DNA of 64,000 bases. It comes from Lacinutrix neustonica (lineage in GTDB: Bacteria; Bacteroidota; Bacteroidia; Flavobacteriales; Flavobacteriaceae). How positions within the stretch are numbered: position 1 is the stretch's first letter; each line of letters starts with the position of its first letter. The stretch spans positions 3,203,501-3,267,500 of the forward strand of contig NZ_CP113088.1 in the NCBI RefSeq assembly GCF_026625145.1, written 5' to 3'. Of the stretch, positions 1 through 11,073 are shown in pieces. Made by a program: the position numbers and the translations under genes. The notes under the pieces are model-generated. The model did not search any database. It saw only the letters and a list, made by a program, of their open reading frames with translations, and had not been told where the DNA came from.

Positions 1-354
1 ACTGTAAATTTTGAATTAATTAATGATAAGCATTTAGCTAAAGCATCAAAAGATAGAACCGGATTGTTCTCTTCTGATAAACCTGAATTTGTAATTAATG
101 CCTCTACAGGTGAGAAATTAATTGCTTGGTGTAACGAAGGTATATCAATAGTAGAGATTAATAACGAAATTGAAAGCTGCGTTTCTATCGAAGATTTAAA
201 ACGAATTTACACTAAATATTCAAGTGTTCAATCAGAGATTAAACCACTAATTGTAAAACGTAAAGAAGAATTAGAGGCTATAGATAGTCAGCTAATTGAC
301 CAAAAAGAAATTGTAAACCCATTAAAAATAGAAAACAATGGAATTGATAGCTAA
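1..354 (+). CDS. Mobile-element protein of unknown function, C-terminal part (5' truncated by window)
   Basis: The frame is open from base 1 and ends at 352-354, so only the last ~117 residues are seen. The middle reads SSDKPEFVINASTGEKL, followed by a charged helical tail (IEDLKRIYTKYSSVQSEIK) and many Lys/Glu residues. I do not recognise the family. A helical C-terminus of this kind occurs in phage recombination or ssDNA-annealing proteins, but nothing here proves that. The next gene (DUF3871) starts inside its last 17 bases, so the two are probably translationally coupled in the early gene block of the integrated element. Confidence 0.6.
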   Translation, partial: TVNFELINDKHLAKASKDRTGLFSSDKPEFVINASTGEKLIAWCNEGISIVEINNEIESCVSIEDLKRIYTKYSSVQSEIKPLIVKRKEELEAIDSQLIDQKEIVNPLKIENNGIDS

Positions 355-1320
355 TAACAACACTCAAAGTATGGTTCTAAACCATTCAGAAGTAATAGAT
401 AATACTTCAAATAATTTTATAGAAGCTAATACAGAAAAAGTAAGTTTACTGCATTTAAAGGAAAAATGTACAATTCCTGTATTTGCTAAGGACAACGAGA
501 CAACAATAAGTCATTTTCAGTTTATTAATGAAACTTTAGAAATGATTAAGTCTCAATTTCCTAATACTAATCCTAAAGCTCCCGATATTAGAGTAAGCCA
601 CGTGGTAAAGGGAAGAGTTCCAGCAGCTATAGGTAAACCTGCAAAGGAATTATTGGAGAATGAGAAAACGATTTATTACGAGCGCTGTGCTTTTGTAATT
701 GAAATTCCGAGTTTAAAGAAGTTATTAATGGCAATGAACTATCGTTATGTGTAGGTGGAGTTAGAGCATACAACCAAGAAAATCTCTACAGTAAAAAGAG
801 TTTAGAGAAATTTAAAATGTTTGTAGGTTTCCAAAATAAGGTTTGTACTAACCTATGTGTGAGTAGTGATGGTTTTACCAATGAGATTAGAATAGGTTCT
901 ATTTTAGATTTAAATCAAAACATTCAAAATTTATTGAGTAATTATGATAGGAATTCTCATCTAAGTGCTATGGAATCAATGTCTAATTATAGTTTAACCG
1001 AAAATCAATTTGCTAATTTGGTTGGAAAGACAAGAATGTTTCAACATCTAGATAAAGGAGAACAGCAAGGGAAATTTTTAACCAATTTAAATGATTCGCA
1101 AATTAATAACGTAGTTAAAGATTACTATAGTTGTTCAAACTTTAGAAGAAATGAGGATGGGAGCATTAACATGTGGAATTTATATAACTTATTCACAGAA
1201 TCTAATAAGAGTTCTTACATAGATTCAAATTTTGAGCGTAATGTAAATTGCTACGACTTCGTAAATCACCTAGTAGAATCGATTAAAAATGACACAATGA
1301 GCTGGTACCTTCATAATTAA
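338..1320 (+). CDS. DUF3871 family protein (frameshifted in this sequence)
   Basis: Two fragments (338-754 and 817-1320) are one gene. The signature RVSHVVKGRVPAA, YYERCAFVIEIP, GGVRAYNQENLYSK and MFVGFQNKVCTN is that of DUF3871, common in mobile elements of Bacteroidota. The first fragment runs into a stop because one base is missing near 709: CCGAG should read CCGGAG, which restores EIPEFKEVINGNELSLCVGGVRAY. The repaired length is about 328 aa, usual for the family. No biochemical role is established. Its position beside the primase-helicase suggests a job in element replication or maintenance (inference). It overlaps the upstream gene by 17 bases. Confidence 0.85.
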
Positions 1321-1375
1321 TATATAGCTAACTCGTGTAATTCAGCATGGCCTGAAACACATAAATGTATTATAA

Positions 1376-1630
1376 ATGGATGATAAAGAATTAGCAGAAT
1401 TACTTAAATATAGCTCTTCTAAGGAGCTTTATATTGTAACATGGAACAATCTGCTTAAACTCCTTTTTTGTCCCTTTAAAGTTAAAACAAATCATAATAT
1501 TGGAGTGCTTAAAAAGGGACAGAAAGTTATGGTAGATGAAGTTAAGGTTACCCAAGAATTACAAACAGTTTATATCATTAAAAACAAGGCTTTCTACTAC
1601 TATCATTTTGATATAATATTAGATAACTAA
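1376..1630 (+). CDS. Hypothetical protein, 84 aa
   Basis: An intact ORF of 84 codons on the element's coding strand, 55 bases after the DUF3871 gene. The N-terminus is acidic (MDDKELAELLKYSS) and the C-terminal half is rich in beta-forming and aromatic residues (TVYIIKNKAFYYYHF). There is no signal peptide or membrane segment, and I do not recognise it. The middle segment VLKKGQKVMVDEVKV resembles a small SH3-like beta fold, a weak impression only. It is probably a small accessory protein of the mobile element. Confidence 0.5.
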   Translation: MDDKELAELLKYSSSKELYIVTWNNLLKLLFCPFKVKTNHNIGVLKKGQKVMVDEVKVTQELQTVYIIKNKAFYYYHFDIILDN

Positions 1631-1815
1631 GTTTTAGATATAATACATCAAATTTGATTGGACTTTTATGTTGTATTTTCTTTACTAGATTCTTTTGAGA
1701 CTTTTTTTGTCCTTAAATTTAAAAATACTGAAAAGCAATCAGAATATATATAGTATTAAGTGTTTTGAAAAAACCATTATATTTAATGCGCTTAATACTA
1801 TTATATTAATAACGC

Positions 1816-2680
1816 ATGATTGATCCTAAACTAGAAGACTTGTATAAATTTAATGACATTAAATATATTAACAAGACTTTAATAATTGAATTTATAGAGG
1901 GGTGGTATGATTTTTATGGAATACCAAAACCGAATAATGCTCCATTATTTACCGAATATAAAATAACTATATATGATACAAACCCTAACACAGGTGTTAC
2001 TAATAAACACGAGTATAATCGCACAATAGAGGGCTTCGTTAAAAACAAAATAAATGACACCTTTGACAGGTTAATTTCAGAATATTATGACACTATTAGA
2101 TATGAGTCTGAACCTGTAAAAAAAGCAGCTTATTATAATTTAATTTATAATCAATTAAATGAATTATATAAGCAATTAAAAAAACAGGACTTTATAACTA
2201 TATATCTAATATATTTTAAAAATGGAATAGATTTATTCAAAAGAACATTTGGTTCTACTTCAACACAAAGAGCAACTTATCAAAGACAGTTGGAACATAG
2301 CTTTGAAACCTTAGTAACAAATCGAATGACCCAACAAGATATAAGCTATAAATTAGAGCGCATTTTTAGCAAATTAAAAATCAATGATTTTATTCCTTTA
2401 CATGCCGAGAGCAAAGATTTTCTGAAGCTGTTTTCTCGGAAATATAGTGGATAGTAAAATGAGGTGGTCGGGATCATTAAGCTCATTCTATTACTTTAAT
2501 AAAAAACTAAATAAGCTCAGTTTTATAAAGGATTTAAAGGGTAATAAATGGGGTGTAGCCAATAAATGTTTTTATATTCTTAATAGTGATAACGTTGATT
2601 ATGAGGTCTCTAAATTTAGAACTCAGAAAGATCCATCAAAAAAAGTTAAGGCTGTTCTAGATGAAATCCTTGAAGTGTAA
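1816..2680 (+). CDS. Hypothetical mobile-element protein, ~288 aa (frameshifted)
   Basis: The fragments 1816-2454 and 2447-2680 join when one inserted T at 2436 is removed: TTTTCTCGGAAAT becomes TTTTCCGGAAAT, giving LKLFSGNIVDSKMRWSGSLSSFYYF. The repaired protein is soluble and Lys/Tyr rich. Its C-terminal block (MRWSGSLSSFYYFNKKL, then KGNKWGVANKCF) has the look of a conserved protein found next to replication genes in Bacteroidota islands. I cannot assign a function. It ends ~210 bases before the small gene that precedes the primase-helicase. Confidence 0.6.
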
Positions 2681-2684
2681 TCAA

Positions 2685-2774
2685 ACTCTACATTACTACT
2701 CTACACCCTAAATATTTTTTATACTTTTTTAATGCATGAAGACTAGCTTTCTTAAGCTAGAGCACTCTACACCC
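2685..2774. repeat. Direct repeats flanking a 7-bp hairpin; possible replication or regulatory site
   Basis: CTCTACACCC occurs at 2699-2708 and again at 2765-2774, with a shortened copy (ACTCTACA) near 2685. Between them lies a perfect hairpin, CTAGCTT-tctt-AAGCTAG (2743-2760). The stretch 2681-2890 has no gene and lies just upstream of the primase-helicase block, so an element origin or regulatory site is possible. The function is inferred from position only. Confidence 0.35.
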
Positions 2775-2890
2775 AAGAATCAAGTCCTTATTTACCCTAT
2801 GATTACTCATAATTTTGATGTCAGATGTTGGAATTAAGCTTCTTATATAATATCTACTAACAATTGAAAGAGGTGTTTATTATTAAAATT

Positions 2891-3149
2891 ATGAAAAAAT
2901 TAAGAGAATTGAGAACAGACAAAACAGTCGAGGTCAATGTTAAACAAAGCACAATTAAAAATATTCTTCCGAGATGAAAATTCTGTTAATGCTGAAGAAA
3001 AAATTAAAGATTTTAAATTCTGGTTGAATGAGCCGAAACTTAAAATTGATCATTATCTATTAGTGAAATTTTTAGAAGGTAAAGGAATTAAAAAAGTGAA
3101 AGACAGTACAAGTGGAAATTACATATTAATAAAAAATTCGGAGGTATAA
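2891..3149 (+). CDS. Hypothetical small protein, ~85 aa (frameshifted)
   Basis: An ATG at 2891 (MKKLRELRTDKTVEVNVK) runs into a stop after ILPR. Removing an inserted A at 2972 (CTTCCGAGATG to CTTCCGGATG) gives ILPDENSVNAEEKIKDF and reads on to the stop at 3149. The repaired product is about 85 aa, charged and helical, ending KDSTSGNYILIKNSEV. It lies 8 bases before the primase-helicase gene and is probably co-transcribed with it. I do not recognise the family. A small replication accessory or regulatory protein is plausible but unproven. Confidence 0.5.
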
Positions 3150-3157
3150 TTGATGAA

Positions 3158-4376
3158 ATGCAGAATCATAATATAACTGAACTAATACGAAAGTTTCTAG
3201 AATATAAAAAAGAGATAGAAGTAATAAAGCTTTTCGCAAGTAGTGTTGGGAATTATGTTAATATTAGACTATTTGAAATGCTTAAATCAGAAAAGCCTTT
3301 AAATGATAGGGACACTAAACACAACTCATTCATGTATTTTGAAAATAGAATTTTTATTATTGATAAAAATAAAGTTAGCACTCAAGATTGGTTAGATTTT
3401 AATGGTGCTATATGGCGAAAAAGAATCATTAAAAGGAAAGCAGATTACATACCAAATGAAAAAGGACAGTTCTACCAATTTTGTTTTAACATTTCTAAGC
3501 AAGATGAAAATAGGTTTAAAGCCTTAAAAACAATTATAGGTTATTTGTTGCATAGATATCAAGATCCGGCAAACACCAGGGCCATTATTCTAGTAGATGA
3601 GGATATTTCTTTTGACTCTACTGCAAATGGAAGACGCGGAAAAAGTCTTTTGTGTATGGCTATAACCATGTGTAGAGATGTTGTTAATATGAGTGGCAAA
3701 TCTATTAAAAAAGGCAATTGGTTTAAAAATCAAAGAATAACTAGAACAACTGACATTGTTTGGTATGACGATGTGAAGAAAGACTTTGATTTTGAAGACC
3801 TATATGACACCATTACATCTGGTGTGGTAGTTGAAAAAAAGCACAAAGATGAGTTTTATATTAAACCAGTAAGATGCACCAAAGACAATAATAAGTAGTA
3901 ACTATGTTGTTAAAGGTACCGGCGGTTCGTCAGATAGAGCACGTAGATGTGAGTTTGAAGTAGCTTCATATTATTCAGAAGAGTTCTCTCCTTTAGATGA
4001 ATTTAAAAATCGATTTTTTACAGATTGGGACGATAATGAATGGAGTTTATTCTATTCTTTTATGGCAAATTGTATTAAAGAATATTTAGCAAATGGATTA
4101 ATTGTAGCAGAACCTATTAATCTAGATAAAAACAGGATGATAAATGATACTTCACCATTTTTTGTAGAATTTTTTAATGAATTTGTAGAACAAAACGATT
4201 GGATTGACAACAGAAATCTCTTAGATAAATATCATGTTTTAGCAGAAGATAAAGAAAAGATAAGTTCTAATAAGTTTTCTAGAATGATGAGGGCCTTGGC
4301 AGCGCAGAAAGATTTAATCTATGAGAATAGATCTTCAGGAGGAAACTATTTTTTCAGATTAATCCCTAAATCATAG
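3158..4376 (+). CDS. Phage/plasmid-type primase-helicase, ATPase part (frameshifted)
   Basis: The two parts (3158-3898 and ~3880-4376) make one ~405-aa protein. The core has a P-loop of the type NGRRGKSLL near residue 160, then IVWYDDVKKDFDFEDLYDTITSG (a Walker B-like Asp pair) and SSNYVVKGTGGSSDRARRCEF with an arginine-rich element. This order is typical of the superfamily-3-like ATPase of DUF5906/D5-type primase-helicases in phages and satellites. The C-terminus (NKFSRMMRALAAQKD) looks like a winged helix. The frame changes near 3871-3885, where one extra base is present (AAGATGCACC); this lesion is not at CCGG. A strong ribosome site (GGAGG, 3140-3144) precedes the start. It would unwind or replicate the element's DNA. 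Confidence 0.7.
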
Positions 4377-4380
4377 TATT

Positions 4381-5043
4381 ATGAAAAAGTCTAAGATATT
4401 TGGAATAATATATACTTCAAAAAACAAAGAAACTGGCAAATATTATATTGGAGCAACAAAAAAAAGTCTTAAAGAAAGGAAAGTAGACCACATTAATAAA
4501 TCTAATAACAATAGTAGCTTGCCATTTCATGAAGCAATAGCAACATACGGTATTGACGCTTTTGAATGGCAAGAAACAGATACCGCAAATTCTAATGATG
4601 AGTTAGCGCAAAAAGAAAAAGCTTATATATTAGAATATAATGCAAAAAACGAAGGTTATAATTCAGATTCCGGCGGAGGTTTTAAAAAAACAGTGTATCA
4701 ATATAGTTTGGAAGATGGAAGCTTAATAGGTAGCTGTAAATCATTGGAAGAAGCTGGTAAAGTTGTCAATTCAAAGAAACAAGACATTTCTAGAGCGTGT
4801 TTAAGTGTTAATAAAGTTTACCGTGGATTTTACTGGAGTTATGAATTTAAAGAACCTTTTGAGCCTGAAATTGATGAGCGAAAGAAAGGGGTAACACAAC
4901 TAGGTTTAGATGGTGAATTTATAAGGGAATATAAATCGATTAATGAGGCTTCAGAAGTAACTGGTTATAATAAAACTTCAATAGCAAAAGTATGCAGAAG
5001 AGAACGCAAAACTGCTGGAGGGTTTTGCTGGACCTATAATTGA
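4381..5043 (+). CDS. GIY-YIG homing-type endonuclease with NUMOD repeats
   Basis: 220 aa, intact. The N-terminus carries the GIY-YIG nuclease motif (GIIYTSKNKETGKYYIG, residues 8-24), followed by a conserved Arg/Lys helix (LKERKVDHI) and a Glu/Asn region (KEKAYILEYNAKNEGYNSD). The C-terminal half holds two repeated units (VYQYSLEDGSLIGSCKSLEEA and VTQLGLDGEFIREYKSINEA) of the NUMOD1 DNA-binding type. This is the architecture of SegA-like free-standing homing endonucleases. It starts 4 bases after the primase-helicase stop and is followed by a clear terminator. It is probably a selfish gene within the island that cuts element-free or related DNA. Confidence 0.85.
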   Translation: MKKSKIFGIIYTSKNKETGKYYIGATKKSLKERKVDHINKSNNNSSLPFHEAIATYGIDAFEWQETDTANSNDELAQKEKAYILEYNAKNEGYNSDSGGGFKKTVYQYSLEDGSLIGSCKSLEEAGKVVNSKKQDISRACLSVNKVYRGFYWSYEFKEPFEPEIDERKKGVTQLGLDGEFIREYKSINEASEVTGYNKTSIAKVCRRERKTAGGFCWTYN

Positions 5044-5050
5044 AACATAT

Positions 5051-5075
5051 AAGACATCTTCGGGTGTCTTTTTTT
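5051..5075 (+). terminator. Rho-independent terminator after the GIY-YIG gene
   Basis: The stem AGACATC / GGTGTCT with a short TTCG-type loop is followed by a run of seven T. It lies 8 bases after the endonuclease stop and separates the replication block from the defence-like operon. Confidence 0.8.
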
Positions 5076-5148
5076 AGTGAATAAAACTAGAAGCTAGAAA
5101 TTATACTCATATTTTATTTCTATTTTAGAGAACCAAAATGATGATTAA

Positions 5149-8100
5149 ATGATTTTAGAAAATGATGATAAATTAATATCCAAAGTTACTGTTAGACTTA
5201 AAAGAACTGATAATAATACAGTAATAGGAACAGGGATATTATACTATCAAGATAGCCTTAAAGATAAAATATACATTTTTACTACAGCCCATTCTTTATT
5301 TAATGACTCAGATGAGTTTAAAGAAAAATTAGATTCTATAGATATTGATGTTTTTAATGACAATTCTAACAGATATGAGACTATCACTGTTAATAATATA
5401 GACGAGCGTCTTATTTCAAAAGATAAGGACAGTGATTTTGCTATAATTATTATTGAAAAAGAATTAATAGAAAATTTAGTTGGTGAGATACCAAAAATAA
5501 AAGTAGCAAAAGAAAGATTGGATTTTTCCAAATTTGTTTGCAAAGGGTTTCCAATGGCAACTATGGGCAAGGAACTTGATGTAATATATCCAATTTGGAA
5601 ACAAAGAATGACAGAAGTCGATAAGTTTCAGCTAGAACTAACTGAGACATATACTGAGTTTAATATGAAAGGTTTTTCTCGGTGGTGGAATTTTTATGGT
5701 TGCAAATGAAACCATCTATTTATATGGTGTTTTTGCAAGGTTTAGGGAAGAAGAAAAGGGGAATGTTATTTATAGTCAGTATATATATTCATTAAATGAA
5801 TTCTTACAAACTAAATATTTTCCTACTATCTCATTTGATTACATCGGAAAGAATAATTTGGCTGAAATTTTTTTTAAAAATCATATAGATAAAGCAGTTG
5901 CTAATCTTGGTCCTAGGTTTAGCAAACAATTAAATTTTAAACTTCCAATTGCAAAGCTATTCAATGATCTTGCATTTGATAGTAATTTTAAATTTCGCTT
6001 TCAAAAAGTTTTTGATGTGTGGTTATTGGAAAGTATTTATAGTTCATTTTCAGATGAAAGTAATCTTAAATATTTAGATGATCAATTCTTTGATATTAAA
6101 AACAGGGTGAAAGATTGGGTTATACAAAATGCCTTCTCTGTTGGTGAAACAATAGATTATAAATGGATTGAGGATGAAATTAATAAGTTTAACACAAGAT
6201 TATATGAAGAAGAACGTAAACTTTATGATTTGCAATATGAGAAAGAAAAGGACAATAAATTAAAAGATAAGAAATCACATATTTACAGAAAACCTTTTGA
6301 AAGTTCAATCAATAGATTAAAAAAGATTCAGAGAGTTAATCGTGATTTATTAAATAATCTTGATGAAAAGATAAATATTTCAGTTGCAAATAGCCCAATT
6401 CTTATTCTTGATGGCGAAGCTGGTTCACGTAAATCACATCTTTTAGGAGATATAGCTAATAGAAGAGTTGAATATGGTTTGCCAACACTTCTTTTTTTGG
6501 GACAAAATTTTAATTCAGTAAGTAATGTTGAGACTAATATTATACAATCTTTAGATGTTAATTGTTCATTTTCTGAATTATTAGATGGTCTAAATGACAT
6601 TGGAAAACAAATAGGTGATAGAGTAATTGTTTTAATTGATGCAATTAATGAAGGTCCAGGGGGTAAGTTATGGAGAGATCAGATACAAGGTTTTATAGCT
6701 GAGATACTTAAAAGACCCTATCTAGGACTATGTGTTTCAATTAGGACAACATATATTAAATCTATTATTACGGATGAACTAAAAAATGATGATAGGATTA
6801 ATTTTGTTAAGCATTCAGGATTTAAAGGAAATGAATATGCAGCACTTAGAATGTTTTGTGATTTCCACGATTTGAAACAACCTAGCTTTCCCATTCTGTC
6901 GCTGGAATTCACCAATCCTCTATTTTTAAAAATTATTTGTGAAGGTGTTAAAAATTCTACACCAAAAGAGTTTCCTCAGGGGTTTCAAGGTGTAAAAAAA
7001 ATTTTTGACTTATTCTTAAAGTCAATTGATTCCAAATTAGAAGAAAAAAGAGAGGATTACAAGAATAGAAATATAACTGACAAAGTAATTAAAGAATTAG
7101 CTTTTAAAATTTTTGAAAGTGATTACAAAAGGGTTACAATAGAAGAAGCTACTCAAATAATGGATGATAAATTTTCAAGACACCCATATCTGCTAAGTGA
7201 TTTAATAGAAGAAAGTATTTTAATTAAAAATATATATGAAGATTATTCTTCCGCGAAGAAATTGAAGTAGTCTATTTTTCCTATGAGCGATTTGGAGATT
7301 TCTATTTAGCAAATGAACTATTGAATAAATACAATTCTAAAGAAGAGATAAGTTTTGCATTTAAAAAAGAATCTGAATTAGGGGAACTATTAGAACATAA
7401 GTATTATATATATAATGGTATTTTAGAAGCCTTAGCAACAATTTTACCCGAGAAGTATAGTCTAGAAATATTTGAGGTTTTTGACTGGGTATTTGAAAAG
7501 GTTAAGGTTTTGAATGAATTGAGTTTTGATGAAAGACAATCTAATCGTGATTATCATTTATATGATAACCTTGCGTCTTGGATTCAAGGCTTCTTTTTAA
7601 ATAGTCTAAACTGGAGAACAATTAATAGTGTAGATGATCAGAAAATAACTTCTTGGCTAACAAGTGATAAAGCTAGTTTGGGAGATGGAGAATGGTTTAT
7701 GAAACTAGTAGAATTAACTGCTCTAAAAAACCACCCATTTAATAGTGATAGATTACATGGTGTATTGAGTAGGCACTCTATGGCTGAAAGAGATAACTTT
7801 TGGCAAACTCATATTAGATGGAGTAATGGATATGATGATAATAATAATGGATTTCCTATAAGAAGATTAATAGATTGGGCTTGGAGTGAAAAAATAAGTG
7901 GATTGATAGATGAGGAAACAGCTAGGTTATGTGGGCAGACTTTAGCTTGGGTTTTATCTACTACTAATAGGATTTTGAGGGATCAAACAACAAAAGCTTT
8001 AGTTAATCTACTAGAAGATCAACCTAATGCGTTAATTGAAATTTTAAAGGCGTTTGAAACTAATGATGATTTATATATTAGGGAAAGATTATATGCTGTG

Positions 8101-9950
8101 GCTTATGGATGCACACTAAGAATTAAAGATAATAATGGTATTAAAGATATCGCTCAATATGTTTATGAATCAGTATTTAAAGAAGGTAATCCACCAGTGC
8201 ATATTTTATTACGAGACTATGCTAGAAACATTATTGAGTACAGTGTCTATAAAAATTTAAATTTAAATTTTGATTTAAACCTTGTTCGTCCACCTTATAA
8301 TACTTGTTTGCCAAAATTACCAACAAGTCAAGATATAGCTGAATTTAAAAAAGATAATGATAGTAAAGACTTTGATAAAGAATACGGGCATGTACTAAAT
8401 CATATTTATTTTCAGGTAATTGAATGGGATTTTGGCACAAAAACTATTGAACCGAGAACTTAATCATTTCTACCCTATTAGCTTCAAGGCTAAAAAAGAA
8501 TGTAAAACCTTTGTGAAAGAGTTGGGTAAAAAGAGAAAAAAATTGATAATATCATATAAGTCAATACTTAAAACTAAAATTCGCTATGAGAAGGATAAGA
8601 ATCGATTTTCAAAGGTGTTTACTAAAGAACAGTATGACGTACACATCCAAACATTAGACTCACTTCTTGAAAAAAGTTTAGAACTTATACAAGAAGAATT
8701 TAAAAATGGAGAATTAGAGTTTATAACTAATACTTTAATCCCCTACTTGTTTGATAAAGCAGAAATGCAGTTAGATAGAATATGGTATAGATTAAGTAGT
8801 ATGCCGTATAGAAGATGGATAGTTAAAAGAGTTTTTGAATTAGGTTACGATATTAATCTCCATGGAAATTATGATAAAAATTTCTCAAAATACGGTAATA
8901 GTTATTCAGATGAAACAGAAAGAATAGGTAAAAAATACCAATGGATTGCACTTCATGAAATTTTAGCAATAGTAGCTGATAATTTTAAAATAAAGAATGA
9001 ATATTCTAATGGTAATAACTATGACTATTATGATGGTCCTTGGCAACTTTATACTCGCGATATTGATCCCGTTTTAACAACGAGAGTAGATTTGGATAAG
9101 AGGTATGAAGATGTATTTGAACAAGATTTATTAAATCATAAAAAATGGTGGTCAGACGTGGAATACAATTTTTGGGATAAACCTAATTTAGAATGGTCTG
9201 AAAGTTTAGAAGATTTGCCAAATATTGAAGATTTATTATTCAAAAAAGATAATAATGGTATTGATTGGTTTTACTTAGAATATTTTCCGAATGGGAAGAA
9301 CCTAAAAGATTGGGTGAAGAAAAGTACTTGAGTGATGGGAAACGCTTAAGTTTTTCAGTTAGGGCATATTTAGTAACTGATAAAACTAAAATTAGTTTAT
9401 TAAGTTATTTAGAAAACAAGAATTTGGATGGAGATTGGATGCCTCGAAATCAAGGACATTATGGTAAGTTGTTCAATAGAGAAAAATTTCGTCGCCAGCG
9501 TTCCTTTCAGTGGAAAAAGAACCAATATGGAGTGAAATAATAGATAAAAAGACTAGAGTCTATACAGGTCACAAAGTAATAGTTACAACGACTAACGCTA
9601 AAGGAGGTATTGAAAATGATAAATCTGGCGCAAATTTTAATTATGATATACCATGTAGGACTTTATTTGAAGGTTTAAATTTAAAATATTCTTCGAAAGA
9701 TGGTGACTTTAATAATGAATGTGATGAAGTTATTGTAACAAATATTAACCCTAAAGGAACACTTGTCAAAAAGAGTAATCTTATGAAATACCTTAATGAA
9801 AATAATTTATCAATAATTTGGACTGTATATGGACAGAAGATAGCTAAGTCTGAAGATAGATTTTATCATTTTGGAGTACCAAGTGGTGTTTTTTATTTTG
9901 AGAAGAATAAATTAACGGGAAAAATTAATATGTATAATAGAGACGATTAG
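5149..9950 (+). CDS. Trypsin-like protease fused to STAND-type P-loop NTPase, ~1600 aa (several frameshifts); candidate phage-defence sensor
   Basis: Residues 1-200 form a trypsin-like protease: His48 in TTAHSLF, Asp96 in SDFAIII and, after repair at 5679, Ser177 in GFSGGGIF. A linker and coiled coil follow. Near residue 421 is a Walker A site (GEAGSRKSHLL), near 491 a Walker B site (RVIVLIDAINEG) and then a sensor Arg (SIRTTY). This is the STAND/NACHT-like plan. The rest (~residue 700-1600) is helical repeat-like sequence suited to target sensing. Lesions at 5679, 7253, 8455 and 9289 each repair to CCGG; one near 9508 (TTTCAGTGG) is less clear. Arg in Walker A (TCACGT) may be a miscall of TCCGGT (Gly). 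The gene has its own start after a terminator and is followed at 1 base by an MBL gene. Protease-STAND plus MBL recalls AVAST type I. Function is inferred. Confidence 0.8.
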
Positions 9951-9951
9951 T

Positions 9952-11068
9952 ATGGAATTATTTTTTTATCAAGCTGAGTGTGGAGATTCAGCCGTAATCA
10001 GATTTAAAGATCCAAAGGGGCGTTTTAGAAATATATTAATTGATTCTCGGATATGAGAGAACATTTAGGCACATACTAAAAGAAGAAATTAGAAGGCTAA
10101 TAGATAATGATGAAAGATTGGATATATGTGTTGTATCTCATATCCATGATGATCATATTGGAGGAATAATTAAATACATTAAAACTATTAAGAATAAAGA
10201 GTTAGAAGATATAGTTAATAAATGGTTATACAATCCTCCCGTAAATTATAAACCTACTAAAATAGTATATGAAGAGTTAATTAGCTCTCCAGCGAGTATA
10301 AGTCAAGGAGATGATTTGTTCCATTACATTAATTCAAAAGGCAAATTATTGAGTTATGACATATCAGATGAACTAAAATCACTTGAATGTGAAAATTTAA
10401 AGATGACTATTTTGTCTCCGCCAAGAGAGAAATTAAAGTCATTAAGGAAGAAGTATAAATCTAAATATACTTTTTTAGAAACAATAGAAGAAGATTCTAT
10501 TAGTGAGGCCGTATCAGCTAAAGAATTTGATTATTCAACTAAAATAAGTAACTTTAAATTAGATATTTGGAAACAAGATGAGTCCATTGAAAATGGAAGC
10601 AGTATAACGATACTAACAGAATATGGGGGAATTAAAGTGTTGTGGCTTGCAGATTCTCACCCTAGTGACGTGGTGAATTCTTTAAAGAAATTAGGCTACT
10701 CAAAGAAAAACAAAGTTAAATGTAATTGGGTGAAAGTTTCACATCACGGTAGTTCGGGAAATAATAGTAATGAATTATATAGTTTAATAGATTGCACAAA
10801 TTATTTAGTGAGTGCAAATGGTGAAAACAAACATTTTTTGCCTAAAAAGGAATCTCTTGTTAGAATAATATTAAATGAGAATAGAGATTTTAATATTAAA
10901 TACAATTTCTATTTTACATATGATAATGATTTATTGAGAAGTATATTTGTTGTAGATGGCAAAGAAGTGTTTAGAGAATGGAATTTTGAAGTAAAATATT
11001 TGACTGATAAAAAATATTTTCACTTTAATTTAAATTCTCAAAACAGAAATAATAATTCCCCCAAATAA
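9952..11068 (+). CDS. Metallo-beta-lactamase-fold protein, ComEC C-domain-like (frameshifted)
   Basis: The true start is the ATG at 9952 (MELFFYQAECGDSAVIRF). An inserted T at 10047 (GATTCTCGGA, repair GATTCCGGA) breaks the frame; repaired, it reads LIDSGYERTF and gives ~372 aa. The zinc motif SHIHDDHIGG lies at residues 62-71 (His63, His65, Asp67, His68). ADSHPSD and SHHGSSGNNS follow, the last as in ComEC-like and competence MBL domains. There is no signal peptide, so it acts in the cytoplasm, probably as a hydrolase of nucleic acid or another phosphoester. It starts one base after the STAND gene stop, so it is part of the same operon. Confidence 0.8.
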
Positions 11069-11073
11069 ATTAA

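Noticed and set aside
5641..5720. Programmed frameshift between the protease and the NTPase domains
   Set aside because: Removing one T restores the catalytic GFSGGG motif, and the same lesion type occurs in unrelated genes.
5247..6915. Minus-strand ORFs opposite the STAND gene
   Set aside because: They lie entirely within the strongly coding plus strand, have no start context and no recognisable family.
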